Source: VRUE01 sp963706605 (lineage in GTDB: Bacteria; Actinomycetota; Thermoleophilia; Solirubrobacterales; 70-9). From it: a DNA stretch of 64,000 nucleotides. The position numbers and the translations under genes were made by a program. Below the pieces are notes generated by a model. The model was not told the DNA's origin. It did no database searches and saw only the letters and a program-made list of their open reading frames with translations. The DNA lies in assembly GCA_963706605.1 (NCBI GenBank), contig OY970165.1:1240001-1304000 (forward strand), given 5' to 3'. Numbering within the stretch: the first letter of the stretch is position 1; each line of letters opens with the position of its first letter. Shown piece by piece: positions 17,362-26,059 of this stretch.

Positions 17362-18117
17362 CTAGAAGGCCGAGTGGAGCATGCCGCCGTCGATCGGGAT
17401 CACGGTCCCGGTGACGTAGGCGGCGCGCTCGGAGCAGAGGAAGGCGACCAGGTCGCCGTACTCCTCGGGCCGGCCGAGGCGGCCGGCGGGCACCTGCTCG
17501 CGAGCGGCCGCTTCGGCGGGCTCGAGGGAGCCGGTGCTGTCGGCGAGCCGCTCGGTCGCGAAGCGGCCGGTGGCCACCGTGTTGACGGTGATCCCGTCGG
17601 CGGCAACCTCGCGCGCGAGCGTCTTGAGGAAGCCGACCGCCGCCATCCGGTGGGCGTTGGAGAGGTTGAGGCCGGGGATCGGCTCGCGGGTGGAGCTGGA
17701 GCCGACGTTGACGATTCGTCCCCAGCCGCGCTCGCGCATGCCCGGCACGACGGCGCCGGTGAGGACGCGGGGGGCGAGGACGAGCGAGCGGTAGGCGCGC
17801 TCCCACTCGTCGAGCTCGTGGTCGAGGGCGCCGCCGAAGGGCGGGCCGCCGGTGTTGGCGACGAGGATCTCAATCGGCCCCAGCGCGGCCTCGACCTCAG
17901 CGGGGAGCTCGGCGAGCCGGTCGAGGTCGGTGGCATCGGCGACGAACGGAACCACCTCGCCGTCGATCGCGGCAGCAGTCTCCTCGATCCCCTCCCGCGA
18001 GCGGCTGGCGATAGCCACCTTTGCGCCCTCGCGAGCCAGCGCCACCGCGATCGCCCGGCCGATCCCACGACTGGCGCCCATCACGAGGGCGACGCGACCG
18101 TCGAGCTCCAGGTTCAT
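17362..18117 (-). CDS. Short-chain dehydrogenase/reductase lacking the YxxxK motif
   Basis: 251 residues. The nucleotide-binding loop VMGASRGIGRA, the ADATDLDR strand and VANTGGPP (NNAG position), then the catalytic Ser region IVNVGSSST are present. Where FabG-type enzymes have YxxxK this protein reads LSNAHRMAAVG, so Tyr and Lys are missing. The C-terminal VIPIDGGML is normal. It is a real SDR fold but may be catalytically altered. Function unknown. Confidence 0.8.
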   Translation of the reverse strand: MNLELDGRVALVMGASRGIGRAIAVALAREGAKVAIASRSREGIEETAAAIDGEVVPFVADATDLDRLAELPAEVEAALGPIEILVANTGGPPFGGALDHELDEWERAYRSLVLAPRVLTGAVVPGMRERGWGRIVNVGSSSTREPIPGLNLSNAHRMAAVGFLKTLAREVAADGITVNTVATGRFATERLADSTGSLEPAEAAAREQVPAGRLGRPEEYGDLVAFLCSERAAYVTGTVIPIDGGMLHSAF

Positions 18118-18139
18118 CCCGATAAAGTAATGCCGCAGG

Positions 18140-18235
18140 GCGCCCGTAGCTCAGTGGTCAACGGTCCCTTCACGGGGACCAAAGAGCGTCGGTCTTTCAA
18201 GCCGAAGGTCGCGAGTTCGATTCTCGTCGGGCGCA
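18140..18235 (+). tRNA. tRNA-Glu(UUC)-like gene with a D-loop insertion
   Basis: Acceptor arms GCGCCCG (18140-18146) and CGGGCGC (18228-18234) pair. D stem GCTC/GAGC, anticodon stem TCGGT/GCCGA with loop CTTTCAA (anticodon TTC) and T arm GCGAG/CTCGT all form. The D loop, however, is enlarged by about 24 nt (18157-18181), which itself forms a GGTCC...GGACC hairpin, making the gene 96 nt instead of about 72. Removing the extra part leaves a standard AGTGGTAGAGC D arm. No CCA is encoded. Function in translation is uncertain. Confidence 0.6.
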
Positions 18236-18245
18236 TGGGGAGGAG

Positions 18246-18274
18246 TGCCGGCAGATGCCGGCCTTTTCCTTTTG
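18246..18274 (+). terminator. Intrinsic terminator after the tRNA
   Basis: A GCCGGCA/TGCCGGC hairpin with a two-base loop is followed by CTTTTCCTTTT, a good rho-independent terminator 10 nt after the tRNA. Confidence 0.75.
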
Positions 18275-18351
18275 TGGAGCCAAATCTCGGCTCGCGGGTG
18301 AATTGGCGTTCCGCGCGCTTCCGGCGATTCCGAAGCGTTCCGGGTCGCGAG

Positions 18352-18410
18352 AGTCTCATTTCTGTCTCATTTTCGGCCGCGAGGAACTTGTCGGCAAGCT
18401 TCGCGAGGTC
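18352..18410 (+). repeat. Repeat R1
   Basis: The left box has two GTCTCAT heptamers 4 nt apart (18353-18370). A nested hairpin follows, CGCGA...CTTG-tcgg-CAAG...TCGCG (18378-18406). The CCTTTCAA right box seen in R2-R6 is not evident. It is the first copy, about 115 nt after the tRNA-Glu-like gene. Confidence 0.65.
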
Positions 18411-18572
18411 TGAGCCAGGCCGGGTTTGACGGACCCTGATCTAAGGTGTCCGGGGTACTTCGGTTAGTCCGCGCTAGACGACAAGTCTTTAGGGCAGAGT
18501 CAAAGGTAAAACAGTTACTGCCTTTTGCAGGTTCTTCAACCTGGATTCCGCCGGGCGAACACCCGCCCCGGC

Positions 18573-20968
18573 TCAGCCCGCCTCGGTGGAGAGCGCTGGT
18601 CGGAAAGCAGGGTGAATCACGAACTTGGCGCGTCCTTGGGAGACCGGGTGCAGCAGCTTGCGCAGGTTGAACTGCACTTCGTAGGAAAACTCTTCTTCGC
18701 CGGTGCTGCCACTCTTGATGCCGAGGAAGCCGAACCACATGAGCAGTTCAATCGCCTCGTCGAGGTCTGAATCCTCGATGCCCGAGGTGCCCAGCCGCTC
18801 TTTGACTGCTTTCAGATCGAGGGCCTGCGAGCTTCCATAGAAGCCATATATGGCATTTGCGACCTGCTGGTTGGTGTCTTCGATTTCGTAGCCGAGCCAG
18901 AGCAGGCTCGCCTCGCTGTAGCTCTCTTCGGCGTGTTGGATGTCGCTGGCTGAGATCCTTTTGTGACCGCGGTTGGTCGCCACCTCTAAAGCCGACTGCA
19001 GGATGTGGAGCAGATCGCGGGGGCGCATCAGGGTGCGATCGACGATGTAGCGGAAGGAATCCTGGGTACCGATGGTCGGTTCAGCGATCTGCTTCCAGAC
19101 CTCCTCGAAATTGCCGCTCAGCTCACCCGAGGCGCAGAGCCGGCGCTTGACGATTTCCTTGAACAGCTCGAGGTCATCCCAATCGAGACCGATCGTCCCC
19201 TCCTTGCCACGGTCGGCGGTGTGCTGATTTAGGTGTTCGAGGATGTCGGTACGGATAAAGACCAGGCAGGAGAGTCGCACCTGGCGCGAGGCAAATTGTC
19301 GTTCCAGCGAGCGGGCGGCCTCGAGTAAGCCGTCGACGATCGCGATGTCCTCAGGCGTGGTCCCCCTCGTCGCCCAGCTCTTGTCGAGATTGTCGATCAG
19401 TAGCCAGACCTCGTCCTTCTGATCGCCGACGTACCCCGCAACGGCATCGGCCAGGCTCCTGATGTCGCCGCCGTAAACGAGCTCGGGCAGGTCGGTGCGC
19501 ACCGAAAGCTCCTCCAGGCCGCCGAGGCGCTCAGCGATGCGGTCGACCTGGCGCAGCAGGCGCTGGGAGAAGTCACCGCTGGAGCCAAGGCCGTGGGCCT
19601 CGAATGCTTCTTCGAGGCGTTTGTAGCTTTGAAAACGGGAGGGGTCGCGCTCAGCGGCCGCCAGCTCGCGCGGGTTGTTGAGGATCATGTGGGCGATCTC
19701 GGCAAGGAGCAGGAAGGTCCAAAATGCCTCAACGGTGTGCTCCTGCTGGCCCTTGCTGAGGACGTCGAGGACCGCCTCGCGCAATCTCGTGAACTGATGG
19801 CCCTCAGGCTTCATGTCAAGGACGAGACTCTGGTGCCCACGCTTAGCGGCGCTCCTGATTGCGTAGAACATTGCCGTCTTGCCAGCGCCCTTGCGGCCGA
19901 CGACCAGGCGGGCATGGCCTTTCATCGCCTTAGAGAACTGTCCGGTACGCACGTAATAGCTGCGTAGGCCGGCGATCTCGTTCTCGGCGGCGCCGTCGCC
20001 GAGATCGATGCGGCTGAGCAAGTCGGTTGCTGGCGCCTCGAAGTTGGGGTCAAGCTCCTGCAGGCGCTGAAAAACACTGTCGATCGGCGCCTCCAGCAGC
20101 GCCTGCACCTGCTCGGGCCGCTCGTAAGTCTGAACCAGGTCGCGGTAGTCGATCGGCTGCTCATCACCCTCTTCCTGTAAAAGCAAGACTGCCTTCTGTT
20201 CGGCCAAGGCGACGCCGATCAGCAGTGCACAAAGAGCATTGTGGGCGAGGGCCCCCTCGCGATTGGGCGAGAGCAGATGGGCGAAGACTCCGAAGGAGCC
20301 CTGCACGTTCTTCCAGTGGTAATGCAGTGAAGCGCGTGGCTTCTCCTCGGGGTCGTAAGTACGGAAATGAAGCGGCGACTTCTTCAGCGTCGACATCATC
20401 TGTACCGCACCCTCGGTGTCGATCGGCCCCTTGAGGACGTACAGGGGGGTGTCGCGGAAGGTCTTCTTCGGCGGTCGCTGCAGGGTTGGTCGGCCCAGCG
20501 CCTCGCCGGCGTTTCGGGCTAGCTCGGCGGCGTTCTGGAAATCGAGGTAGCCGAGGGTGTCGAGGACACCGAGCGAGGTGAAGGCGCGTTGATCGACTGA
20601 GTAGGTGGGGTCCTTGATCGGTACCACGGCCACGTCGAGGCCGAGGCAGAAACCGAGCTCGAAGAGCAGGTTGAAATTCAGTGTGGTGACGTCGGCGAAA
20701 ACAGGGCGGCTCCGCGAATCGCCTTGCAGATCTGACAGAAGACGATCTGGCCGCCGGTCTCGAAGTTCCTCCAGGTACGCCAGCTCGTCTGCGTCGACTC
20801 GTCAAGCTGGCGCGCGGCTGCTTCGATCGTGGCGGCGATTGCCGATGGCTGGCTGCCAAAGAGGAAGACACCCTCTCCGTTGGCAAGCGCTGAGAGATCC
20901 TGATCGCAGGGCCCATCGGCGTATTGGCAAAACTCCGGCGGCGAATGAAGCAAAAGGCTCTGAGTCAT
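18573..20968 (-). pseudogene. TIR-like/deoxyribosyltransferase-fold plus P-loop ATPase, frameshifted
   Basis: Two reading frames together give one protein of about 800 residues. The first (start 20968) runs through VFCQICKAIRGAAL and then hits a stop. The other frame continues as FADVTTLNFNLLFELGF, the second half of the same TIR-like/nucleotide-hydrolase-type domain. It then runs for 690 residues to 18573 with Walker A VVGRKGAGKTAMF, Walker B-like VWLLIDNLDKS and a helical C-terminus, resembling Sll1717-type P-loop ATPases. One missing base near 20,700-20,706 explains the break. Sensor-plus-NTPase proteins of this sort often act in phage defence; here that is inference. Confidence 0.7.
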
Positions 20969-21060
20969 TAATGAATTATCGGTTGTACATCGGCGCCAGC
21001 CTTCTCAACGGCCCAGGAACTTCGCTCGGTTGCTCGGGGGTTGGCGGCGGACCGGACCCG

Positions 21061-21498
21061 TCAGCCGATCTTCTCTGCCAGCTCGATGATGATTCCCTCG
21101 GGGCCGCGGACGTAGCAGAGTCGGTAGCTGTTCTCGTAGCGCACCAGCTCGCCGACGAGTTCGGTGCCGCGGGCTCGTAGGCCGGTGACCACGGCGTCGA
21201 TGTCTTCGACGAGGAAAGCGAGATGGCGGATGCCCGGAGTGTTCGCTGGCGCGTGCGGGTCGCCGGTCTGGGTTGGCGGCGAGTGGAACTTCACCAGCTC
21301 GATTTCTCCGTGGTCGTCCGGGGTCCGCAGCATTGCGAGCTCCGCCTTGGTCCCGTCGAGCGCGATGATTCGGTCTACCCATTCGCCCTCGACCTGGCCC
21401 TTGCCTCCCGGCTCTAGTCCCAGCTCGACGAAGAACTCGATTGCGGCCGCTAGGTCGTCGACCACGATCCCGACGTGTTCCAGCTTTTTGATTGCCAT
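21061..21498 (-). CDS. VOC/glyoxalase-fold protein
   Basis: 145 residues. It begins MAIKKLEHVGIVVDDLAAAI (metal His in LEHVGI) and contains GIRHLAFLVEDID and GIIIELAEKIG with the paired His and Glu of vicinal-oxygen-chelate enzymes. It could be a methylmalonyl-CoA epimerase, glyoxalase or resistance relative; the sequence does not decide. R2 lies 32 bp upstream of its start. Confidence 0.85.
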   Translation of the reverse strand: MAIKKLEHVGIVVDDLAAAIEFFVELGLEPGGKGQVEGEWVDRIIALDGTKAELAMLRTPDDHGEIELVKFHSPPTQTGDPHAPANTPGIRHLAFLVEDIDAVVTGLRARGTELVGELVRYENSYRLCYVRGPEGIIIELAEKIG

Positions 21499-21530
21499 GT
21501 GCTCGATGGTAGGGAGGCCAGCTCCCTGAC

Positions 21531-21593
21531 GGTCGCATTCCGGTCGCATCGACGCCACGATTCCGCTCCTCGCGCGGACGTCGCGCCTTTCAA
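21531..21593 (+). repeat. Repeat R2
   Basis: GTCGCAT-tccg-GTCGCAT left box. Hairpin with arms CGACG/CGTCG enclosing CCGC/GCGG. The right box CCTTTCAA ends at 21593. Confidence 0.75.
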
Positions 21594-21643
21594 ATCGAAA
21601 GCCCGGGTCGGATCACACTGATCGGCCGAGTCTGGCTATAGGT

Positions 21644-22039
21644 TCACAAATCGAGCTTAATGCGGTGCTGTAGGCGACTCGTGAGTGCCTCGACGAAGGC
21701 GAAAACGCTGCCGCGGGCGCTTAGCTGCCTTTCTAGTGCCTGAAGTTCCTTGCGCAACTCTTCAGCCCGTTCACTGGCGATCTGAAGCCGCTGATAAGTG
21801 CAGAAACGAAGGCTGGCACCGAACTCACGTCCGCTGTCTGACGCAAGGAACGCAATCAAGGCGGTGCTTAGGATCCGATTCGCGTTGCTTGCTTGGAGGT
21901 TCAAATCGTCCGCCCTCGCTTCTAGGCCGTCGACCAGCGCCTCGACGTCGCTGACCTCCTCTAGAAGGCCTCCATCGGCCTGATCTAAGCCCCTGACGTT
22001 AACTTTGGTTCCGTCCTGTGGCAAGCGAAGAGTTCCCAT
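21644..22039 (-). CDS. Hypothetical coiled-coil protein
   Basis: 131 residues, mostly helical. Heptad-like LEEVSDVEALVDGLEARADDL and, near the end, ASERAEELRKELQALERQL predict coiled coils around one short hydrophobic stretch (ILSTALIAFLA). No known domain is recognised. It is the last gene of the kinase-HD operon (51 bp after the HD gene), so it may be its scaffold or regulator. Confidence 0.6.
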   Translation of the reverse strand: MGTLRLPQDGTKVNVRGLDQADGGLLEEVSDVEALVDGLEARADDLNLQASNANRILSTALIAFLASDSGREFGASLRFCTYQRLQIASERAEELRKELQALERQLSARGSVFAFVEALTSRLQHRIKLDL

Positions 22040-22090
22040 ACGATAAGGCGGTTATAGCGAGCAGACCGGACACGCCACGTGCCAAGAAGT

Positions 22091-23488
22091 TCAGCTTCGC
22101 AGGACGTCAACCAGCATCTCAATGGCCTCGACCGGGGCATAGAGCGCCGGCTCAAGCTGGTGGGGAGAACCAAGCTGTTCCAGCTCGTGGTGATCGCGGG
22201 CCAGGGTGGCCTCTCCTGGGCTATCGCTAGCCTCCCCGACCAGGAAGACCGCGTTGGAATCCTCCTTACTCAGCGTTTCGAACTCACGTTGATCGAAGAC
22301 AAGGTAGTAAGCGCCATCCTCCACGTCACAGCACTCGGCTACGAGTTCCTCGAGCGGCGCTCTTCCTCGTCGCCCGGTGAAATCTTGGATCGCTTTGGGG
22401 TCAACTGGGACCGACTTGAAGAGGTCACGAGAAACGATCCTTTTCGCTAGGTCCGCGGCGATCCTGTCATCGGCTCTCTCAGCGATCTCCATCATTAATA
22501 CCCACAGTGAGTAATCGTCGAGTTGTAGTATCTGCTCGACGCTGATCGGATTGCCTGCCAGGGCTGCCCGGTAGGCCTCGAATCCGCCGTCGTCGCCAAG
22601 CACCCATGTTCCTTCCTTAAGGAGATCTCCAACTCTCTGGAGCAAAACACCAACCATGCCCTCTGCGCAGCGGGCGGTGCGATGCCAGAACACAGTGTCG
22701 TAGAGGGCTCGCCGCGCGACCAGGAACTGCTCGATGATTCTTGGTGCCTTGCGTTTGTCAAACCCCACAACCAGCTGTCCGTTTCTCGACCCAATCGTTG
22801 AGATCGAAATCAGCCAATCAAGGTCATAGCGGCCATATTGCACTCCCGCAGCACCGGCATCCCTCAGCACGTAGTCACATCGGTCGACATCAACATCGCC
22901 CGAGAGGAGGGCGGGAATGTACTCGAGGTGGTATTCGCCGCGCAGCATTGCGGCGATCCGTTTTGGCAGATCATCTTCTTGTCCTTTGAGACTGCGGTGG
23001 ATGTCGGTCGCGGGGTTCAGCAATATGGCCTGGCCGACCAGCTCGTGCCACTTGCTCTCACTCCAGTTTGGCTCGCTCGGAAGCCCCAACTGCTCGACCC
23101 AAGCAGGTACATCAAAGTTGCGAACTACCTCTTGCTCCCAAACATGGGAGAGGGGACCGTGACCGAGATCGTGGCAGAGGGCGGCAAGAGCAAGGTCTCT
23201 GCGCGTCTCTTCGTCGGGGCGAAGTGGAAAGGCTAGGAAGTCTTGGCTCACGTGCTCAAGACGGCGAGCAAAGCGTAAGGCGACGTGTGCGGCGCCGAGT
23301 GAGTGAACCAGGCGACTGTGCTCGGCAGATGGAAACACAAGGTGCACGAGTCCCAGTTGCCTGATGCGCCGCAGTCGCTGCAGCTCCTTGGCGCTCATCA
23401 CCTCTATCAGGCTGGCCTCCAAGCCTCTGAACTCCATTAGTCCATGAACCACGTCCTGAACGCGCTGTACGGAGCCACGAACTGCCAC
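22091..23488 (-). CDS. HD-domain phosphohydrolase (SAMHD1/YdhJ-like)
   Basis: 465 residues. HSRLVHSLG (first His), CHDLGHGPLSH (HD pair) and DVDRCDYVLRDA (Asp) give the complete H...HD...D metal site near residues 57, 110 and 205. Relatives hydrolyse dNTPs or other nucleotides. The C-terminal 250 residues are helical and not recognised. The ATG overlaps the stop of the kinase gene upstream by one base, so the two are translated together. Confidence 0.82.
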   Translation of the reverse strand: MAVRGSVQRVQDVVHGLMEFRGLEASLIEVMSAKELQRLRRIRQLGLVHLVFPSAEHSRLVHSLGAAHVALRFARRLEHVSQDFLAFPLRPDEETRRDLALAALCHDLGHGPLSHVWEQEVVRNFDVPAWVEQLGLPSEPNWSESKWHELVGQAILLNPATDIHRSLKGQEDDLPKRIAAMLRGEYHLEYIPALLSGDVDVDRCDYVLRDAGAAGVQYGRYDLDWLISISTIGSRNGQLVVGFDKRKAPRIIEQFLVARRALYDTVFWHRTARCAEGMVGVLLQRVGDLLKEGTWVLGDDGGFEAYRAALAGNPISVEQILQLDDYSLWVLMMEIAERADDRIAADLAKRIVSRDLFKSVPVDPKAIQDFTGRRGRAPLEELVAECCDVEDGAYYLVFDQREFETLSKEDSNAVFLVGEASDSPGEATLARDHHELEQLGSPHQLEPALYAPVEAIEMLVDVLRS

Positions 23489-24741
23489 TAGCCCTCATTC
23501 CCTTCAATTCGGCGTGCGAGATCGGTGAGTAAGGCCTGCTCTCGCTCCCCTTCTAGCTCGCTGGCACGGAATCCCTCCAGTGCGCTCCGCAGGGCGATGA
23601 GCCTTCGCCTGGAAAGAATGGCTTTGAGGTCTCCTTGAGGTAGATATGCCTCAAGCTGGCCAAGCTGCTCCTCGATTGAGATGCTCTCGTGCTTGCCAAC
23701 AGTGCGAATGAAGGCGACGAGATCGGAGTGTGCTTTCGAAACGACTTCATTGGCGTTGGGACGATCAATCGGGTCAGCGGCGAGCATCCGGCGTAGCAGC
23801 TTTCGCATCCCTTCATGTTCAACGCTGCCCCGCAGACGCTCCGTCACATAGTGGTCATACTCGTCGCTCGCTCGAGTTCGTATCAAGGCTTCCTTCTCTC
23901 TGCGCTCTTTTGGCGCGGAGACACGAGGAATCGCCTCATCGAAGTCGAGGAGTGGGAACGCGCCGATCAGGCTGTTGAAGACCACGGCGCCGAGCGCGAA
24001 GACATCAGACGCGAAACCGTGCCCGGTGGACCCAGTGAGCAGCTCCGGCGCGCGGGTCCTGAGACTCCCCGTAGCCGATGCTCCAGCCTCAAACTGAGCT
24101 TGCTTGCGACAGACCCCGAAATCCAGCAGCACGTAGCGCTGCTCGTCGAAGCCGAGATTGTCAGGCTTTATGTCCCCGTGCACCAAATCACGCCCATGCA
24201 GGTACTGAAGGGCCAAGGCAATGTCGAACAATAGGTTCGATCCCTCGGCGACTCCGCCGGCGTGCCAGCCATCGTCGAGAACATCGGGAAGCTTCTTCTC
24301 AACGAGGAACTTCTCACCGTCTATGTTGCGAAACACGTGAGTCTCAATGATGTGGGGGTGCGTCATGCGCAGTGGATGCGGTTGCAGCTCTCGCTCCAGC
24401 AGGTGCCCCTGTGCTTGTGCACCTTGCTCGATGAATCGCTTGAGGACGACAGGACGCCCGTTCTTCCAGCGGGCGTCATAGACGACCTTTTGACTGCCGA
24501 TCTGTGACATCCGCCCTAGCACTTCAAACTCTTCGGGGGCTTTTAGCTCAATAAGTTCGACAAGCGTGTCGGGTTCATCACTGTGTGCCATCAGTAAGGA
24601 GGCCAGCTCATCCTCGCTCATCGCGCGTTTTTCGACCTCTAAGCGATGCTCTAATGCCGCTTGTACTGCCTCCCGCTTCTCAGGCTTCCAGCTCGCCACC
24701 TTGGCCCGAAACTCCCCTGCTAGGAACCGATCGAAGGTCAT
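23488..24741 (-). CDS. Serine/threonine protein kinase
   Basis: 417 residues, no transmembrane segment. A helical N-terminal region (1-75) precedes a kinase domain. VVLKRF holds the ATP Lys, LVHGDIKPDNLG is the catalytic loop (HGD instead of HRD), LLDFGVCR is DFG, and RAPELLTGS is the APE region. All catalytic residues are present. The C-terminal 100 residues are helical. The gene heads a minus-strand operon with the HD phosphohydrolase and a coiled-coil protein, suggesting the kinase controls the HD enzyme. Confidence 0.88.
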   Translation of the reverse strand: MTFDRFLAGEFRAKVASWKPEKREAVQAALEHRLEVEKRAMSEDELASLLMAHSDEPDTLVELIELKAPEEFEVLGRMSQIGSQKVVYDARWKNGRPVVLKRFIEQGAQAQGHLLERELQPHPLRMTHPHIIETHVFRNIDGEKFLVEKKLPDVLDDGWHAGGVAEGSNLLFDIALALQYLHGRDLVHGDIKPDNLGFDEQRYVLLDFGVCRKQAQFEAGASATGSLRTRAPELLTGSTGHGFASDVFALGAVVFNSLIGAFPLLDFDEAIPRVSAPKERREKEALIRTRASDEYDHYVTERLRGSVEHEGMRKLLRRMLAADPIDRPNANEVVSKAHSDLVAFIRTVGKHESISIEEQLGQLEAYLPQGDLKAILSRRRLIALRSALEGFRASELEGEREQALLTDLARRIEGNEG

Positions 24742-25366
24742 TCAAAGGTCAGTGTATTTCTACCCGGGTCGGAATGCTGGCGTGGCGCCGATTTTAATGC
24801 TGAAATCCCGCGGGCTTAAAGCATTCGTTCCTTCCCCTTCTGCCACTCGACGTCATTTGTCAGTCGCATCCCGGTCACATCGCGGCCGGAATTCCGCTTC
24901 CCCAAGCGGACGGCAGCCGTCCTTTCAAAATGAGTGCTCAGCGTCGGCCATCGGCAACCCAGTTCGCAGCGCTTTTGCCGGCGTTTTGAGGCTTGACGGG
25001 CGTTGGCAGGTAGCGAGGTCCCTGCGCGGGTCGGACCTGACCTGCGGCCACCAAGGCGGTGAGGTGCAGCGGCATCGCCACGGAGACGGGTCGCGCTGGC
25101 GGCCTTCGGTCTTCAGTCAATGTGCCGCCCGCCCGTCCTAGACGGCGACCGATGACGAGCCTCCTCCTGTCGTTTATGGCGGAGCGCGCGCAATTCTCTT
25201 GCTGCGAGATTCAGGCCGTTGCCTTCAGCGGCTGGCGCAACCTTGGCCCAAATCTCTTCGAGGGTGGTCGCGGGGCGTCTCGGCATGGACTCCATATTGC
25301 AGCATGTTTTTGTCTTCAAGGCTTGCCGACAAACAATTACGGCTGACAATCTGAGACGCTGCGGCG
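24742..25366. other. Largely non-coding stretch with possible antitoxin debris
   Basis: It contains R3 (24862-24928). Minus-strand fragments at 24938-25120 (ending GPRYLPTPVKPQNAGKSAAN) and 25113-25349 (TTLEEIWAKVAPAAEG...) look like small antitoxin-type proteins, possibly one gene broken by a frameshift. Neither has a clear start site or full domain, so they are not called as genes. Confidence 0.3.
24862..24928 (+). repeat. Repeat R3
   Basis: GTCGCAT-cccg-GTCACAT left box. Hairpin CCG...TCCGCTT-cccc-AAGCGGA-CGG. Right box CCTTTCAA. One of the clearest copies. Confidence 0.8.
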
Positions 25367-25678
25367 ATGGCAGGCGATGTGGTCGGAGAGGCCAAAGATC
25401 CAGCGGGAGCGCGCGTTGTTATGCCTGCCGAGTTGTGGCGAGACAAGATCTTGCGCGACCACCCGGAGCTCGCCTCACATCTTGCCGATGTCCTGCGGGC
25501 TGTTGCTGAACCCGACCAGATCCTCGGCGATCCGGTTTATGAGCGCCGCCGCCGCCACTACCTGCGCGGAGCTGGACCCAGTCGCTGGTTGCTCGTGGTC
25601 TTAAGCTATGAGCAGGAGCCGGCACGGGTTATTTCCGCGTTCGGCAACAGAAAGGACCCGCGCTCATGGAGCAAGTGA
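25367..25678 (+). CDS. Small nuclease-like protein (PBECR/RelE-like), putative toxin
   Basis: 103 residues. The core LWRDKILRDHPELASHLADVL, EPDQILGDP, RRRRHYLRG and WLLVVLSYEQEPARVISAF follows the pattern of small barnase/EndoU/RelE-like nucleases found in toxin-antitoxin loci. It overlaps the DUF2283 gene by 13 nt. The start could also be ATG at 25421. Toxicity is inferred from gene pairing. Confidence 0.55.
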   Translation: MAGDVVGEAKDPAGARVVMPAELWRDKILRDHPELASHLADVLRAVAEPDQILGDPVYERRRRHYLRGAGPSRWLLVVLSYEQEPARVISAFGNRKDPRSWSK

Positions 25679-25953
25679 ACATCAGGATTGGCCCGGTCAC
25701 CTTCGACCGTGCCGACTACGACGCCGAGAACGACGTGCTCTATCTGCACGTTGGCGAGCCCCGGGAGGCTGAGGGCGAGGAGACCCCTGAGGGCCATGTT
25801 CTCCGCTACAGGCCTGGAACCCAGAGCATCGTCGGCCTGACTGTGCTTGGTGCCCAGCGCATCCTCGACCGCGAGGGCGAACTGCGCATCACGATTCCCG
25901 AGTCGGTTCATGCCAGCGCCGCCGAGCTCGCCCCGGCGCTCGCGGCGGTTTAG
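25666..25953 (+). CDS. DUF2283 family protein, putative antitoxin partner
   Basis: 95 residues. The DUF2283 pattern is visible: YDAENDVLYLHVGEP, then GHVLRYRPGTQSIVGLTVLGA. Proteins of this family often stand beside small nuclease-like genes. Here it overlaps the end of such a gene, and R4 begins 37 bp after its stop. Confidence 0.75.
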   Translation: MEQVNIRIGPVTFDRADYDAENDVLYLHVGEPREAEGEETPEGHVLRYRPGTQSIVGLTVLGAQRILDREGELRITIPESVHASAAELAPALAAV

Positions 25954-25990
25954 CGTTCCGCGACCTTCGGTCCCTTCGACCGCATCTGTA

Positions 25991-26045
25991 GGTCGCATTC
26001 CCGCCGCATGTCCGCTTTCCAAGCGGACGACATCCGCCCTTTCAA
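25991..26045 (+). repeat. Repeat R4
   Basis: The shortest copy. GTCGCAT then GCCGCAT left box. A strong hairpin GTCCGCTT-tcc-AAGCGGAC (26010-26028) is flanked by ATGTCC/GACAT pairing. Right box CCCTTTCAA. Confidence 0.78.
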
Positions 26046-26059
26046 TCTGGTGGCTGGGC

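Larger units (their letters stand above)
18236..18572. other. Non-coding stretch between tRNA and the ATPase gene
   Basis: No gene is supported here. It holds the tRNA terminator, repeat R1 (18352-18410) and a more AT-rich part with a loose GGCAG/CTGCC inverted repeat (about 18492-18530) that may end transcription of the minus-strand ATPase gene. Confidence 0.6.

Noticed and set aside
18140..18235. The 96-nt tRNA as selenocysteine or class II tRNA
   Set aside because: Pairing of GCTC with GAGC and the clean 7-bp acceptor place the extra bases in the D loop; no long variable arm forms, and the acceptor is not the longer type of tRNA-Sec.
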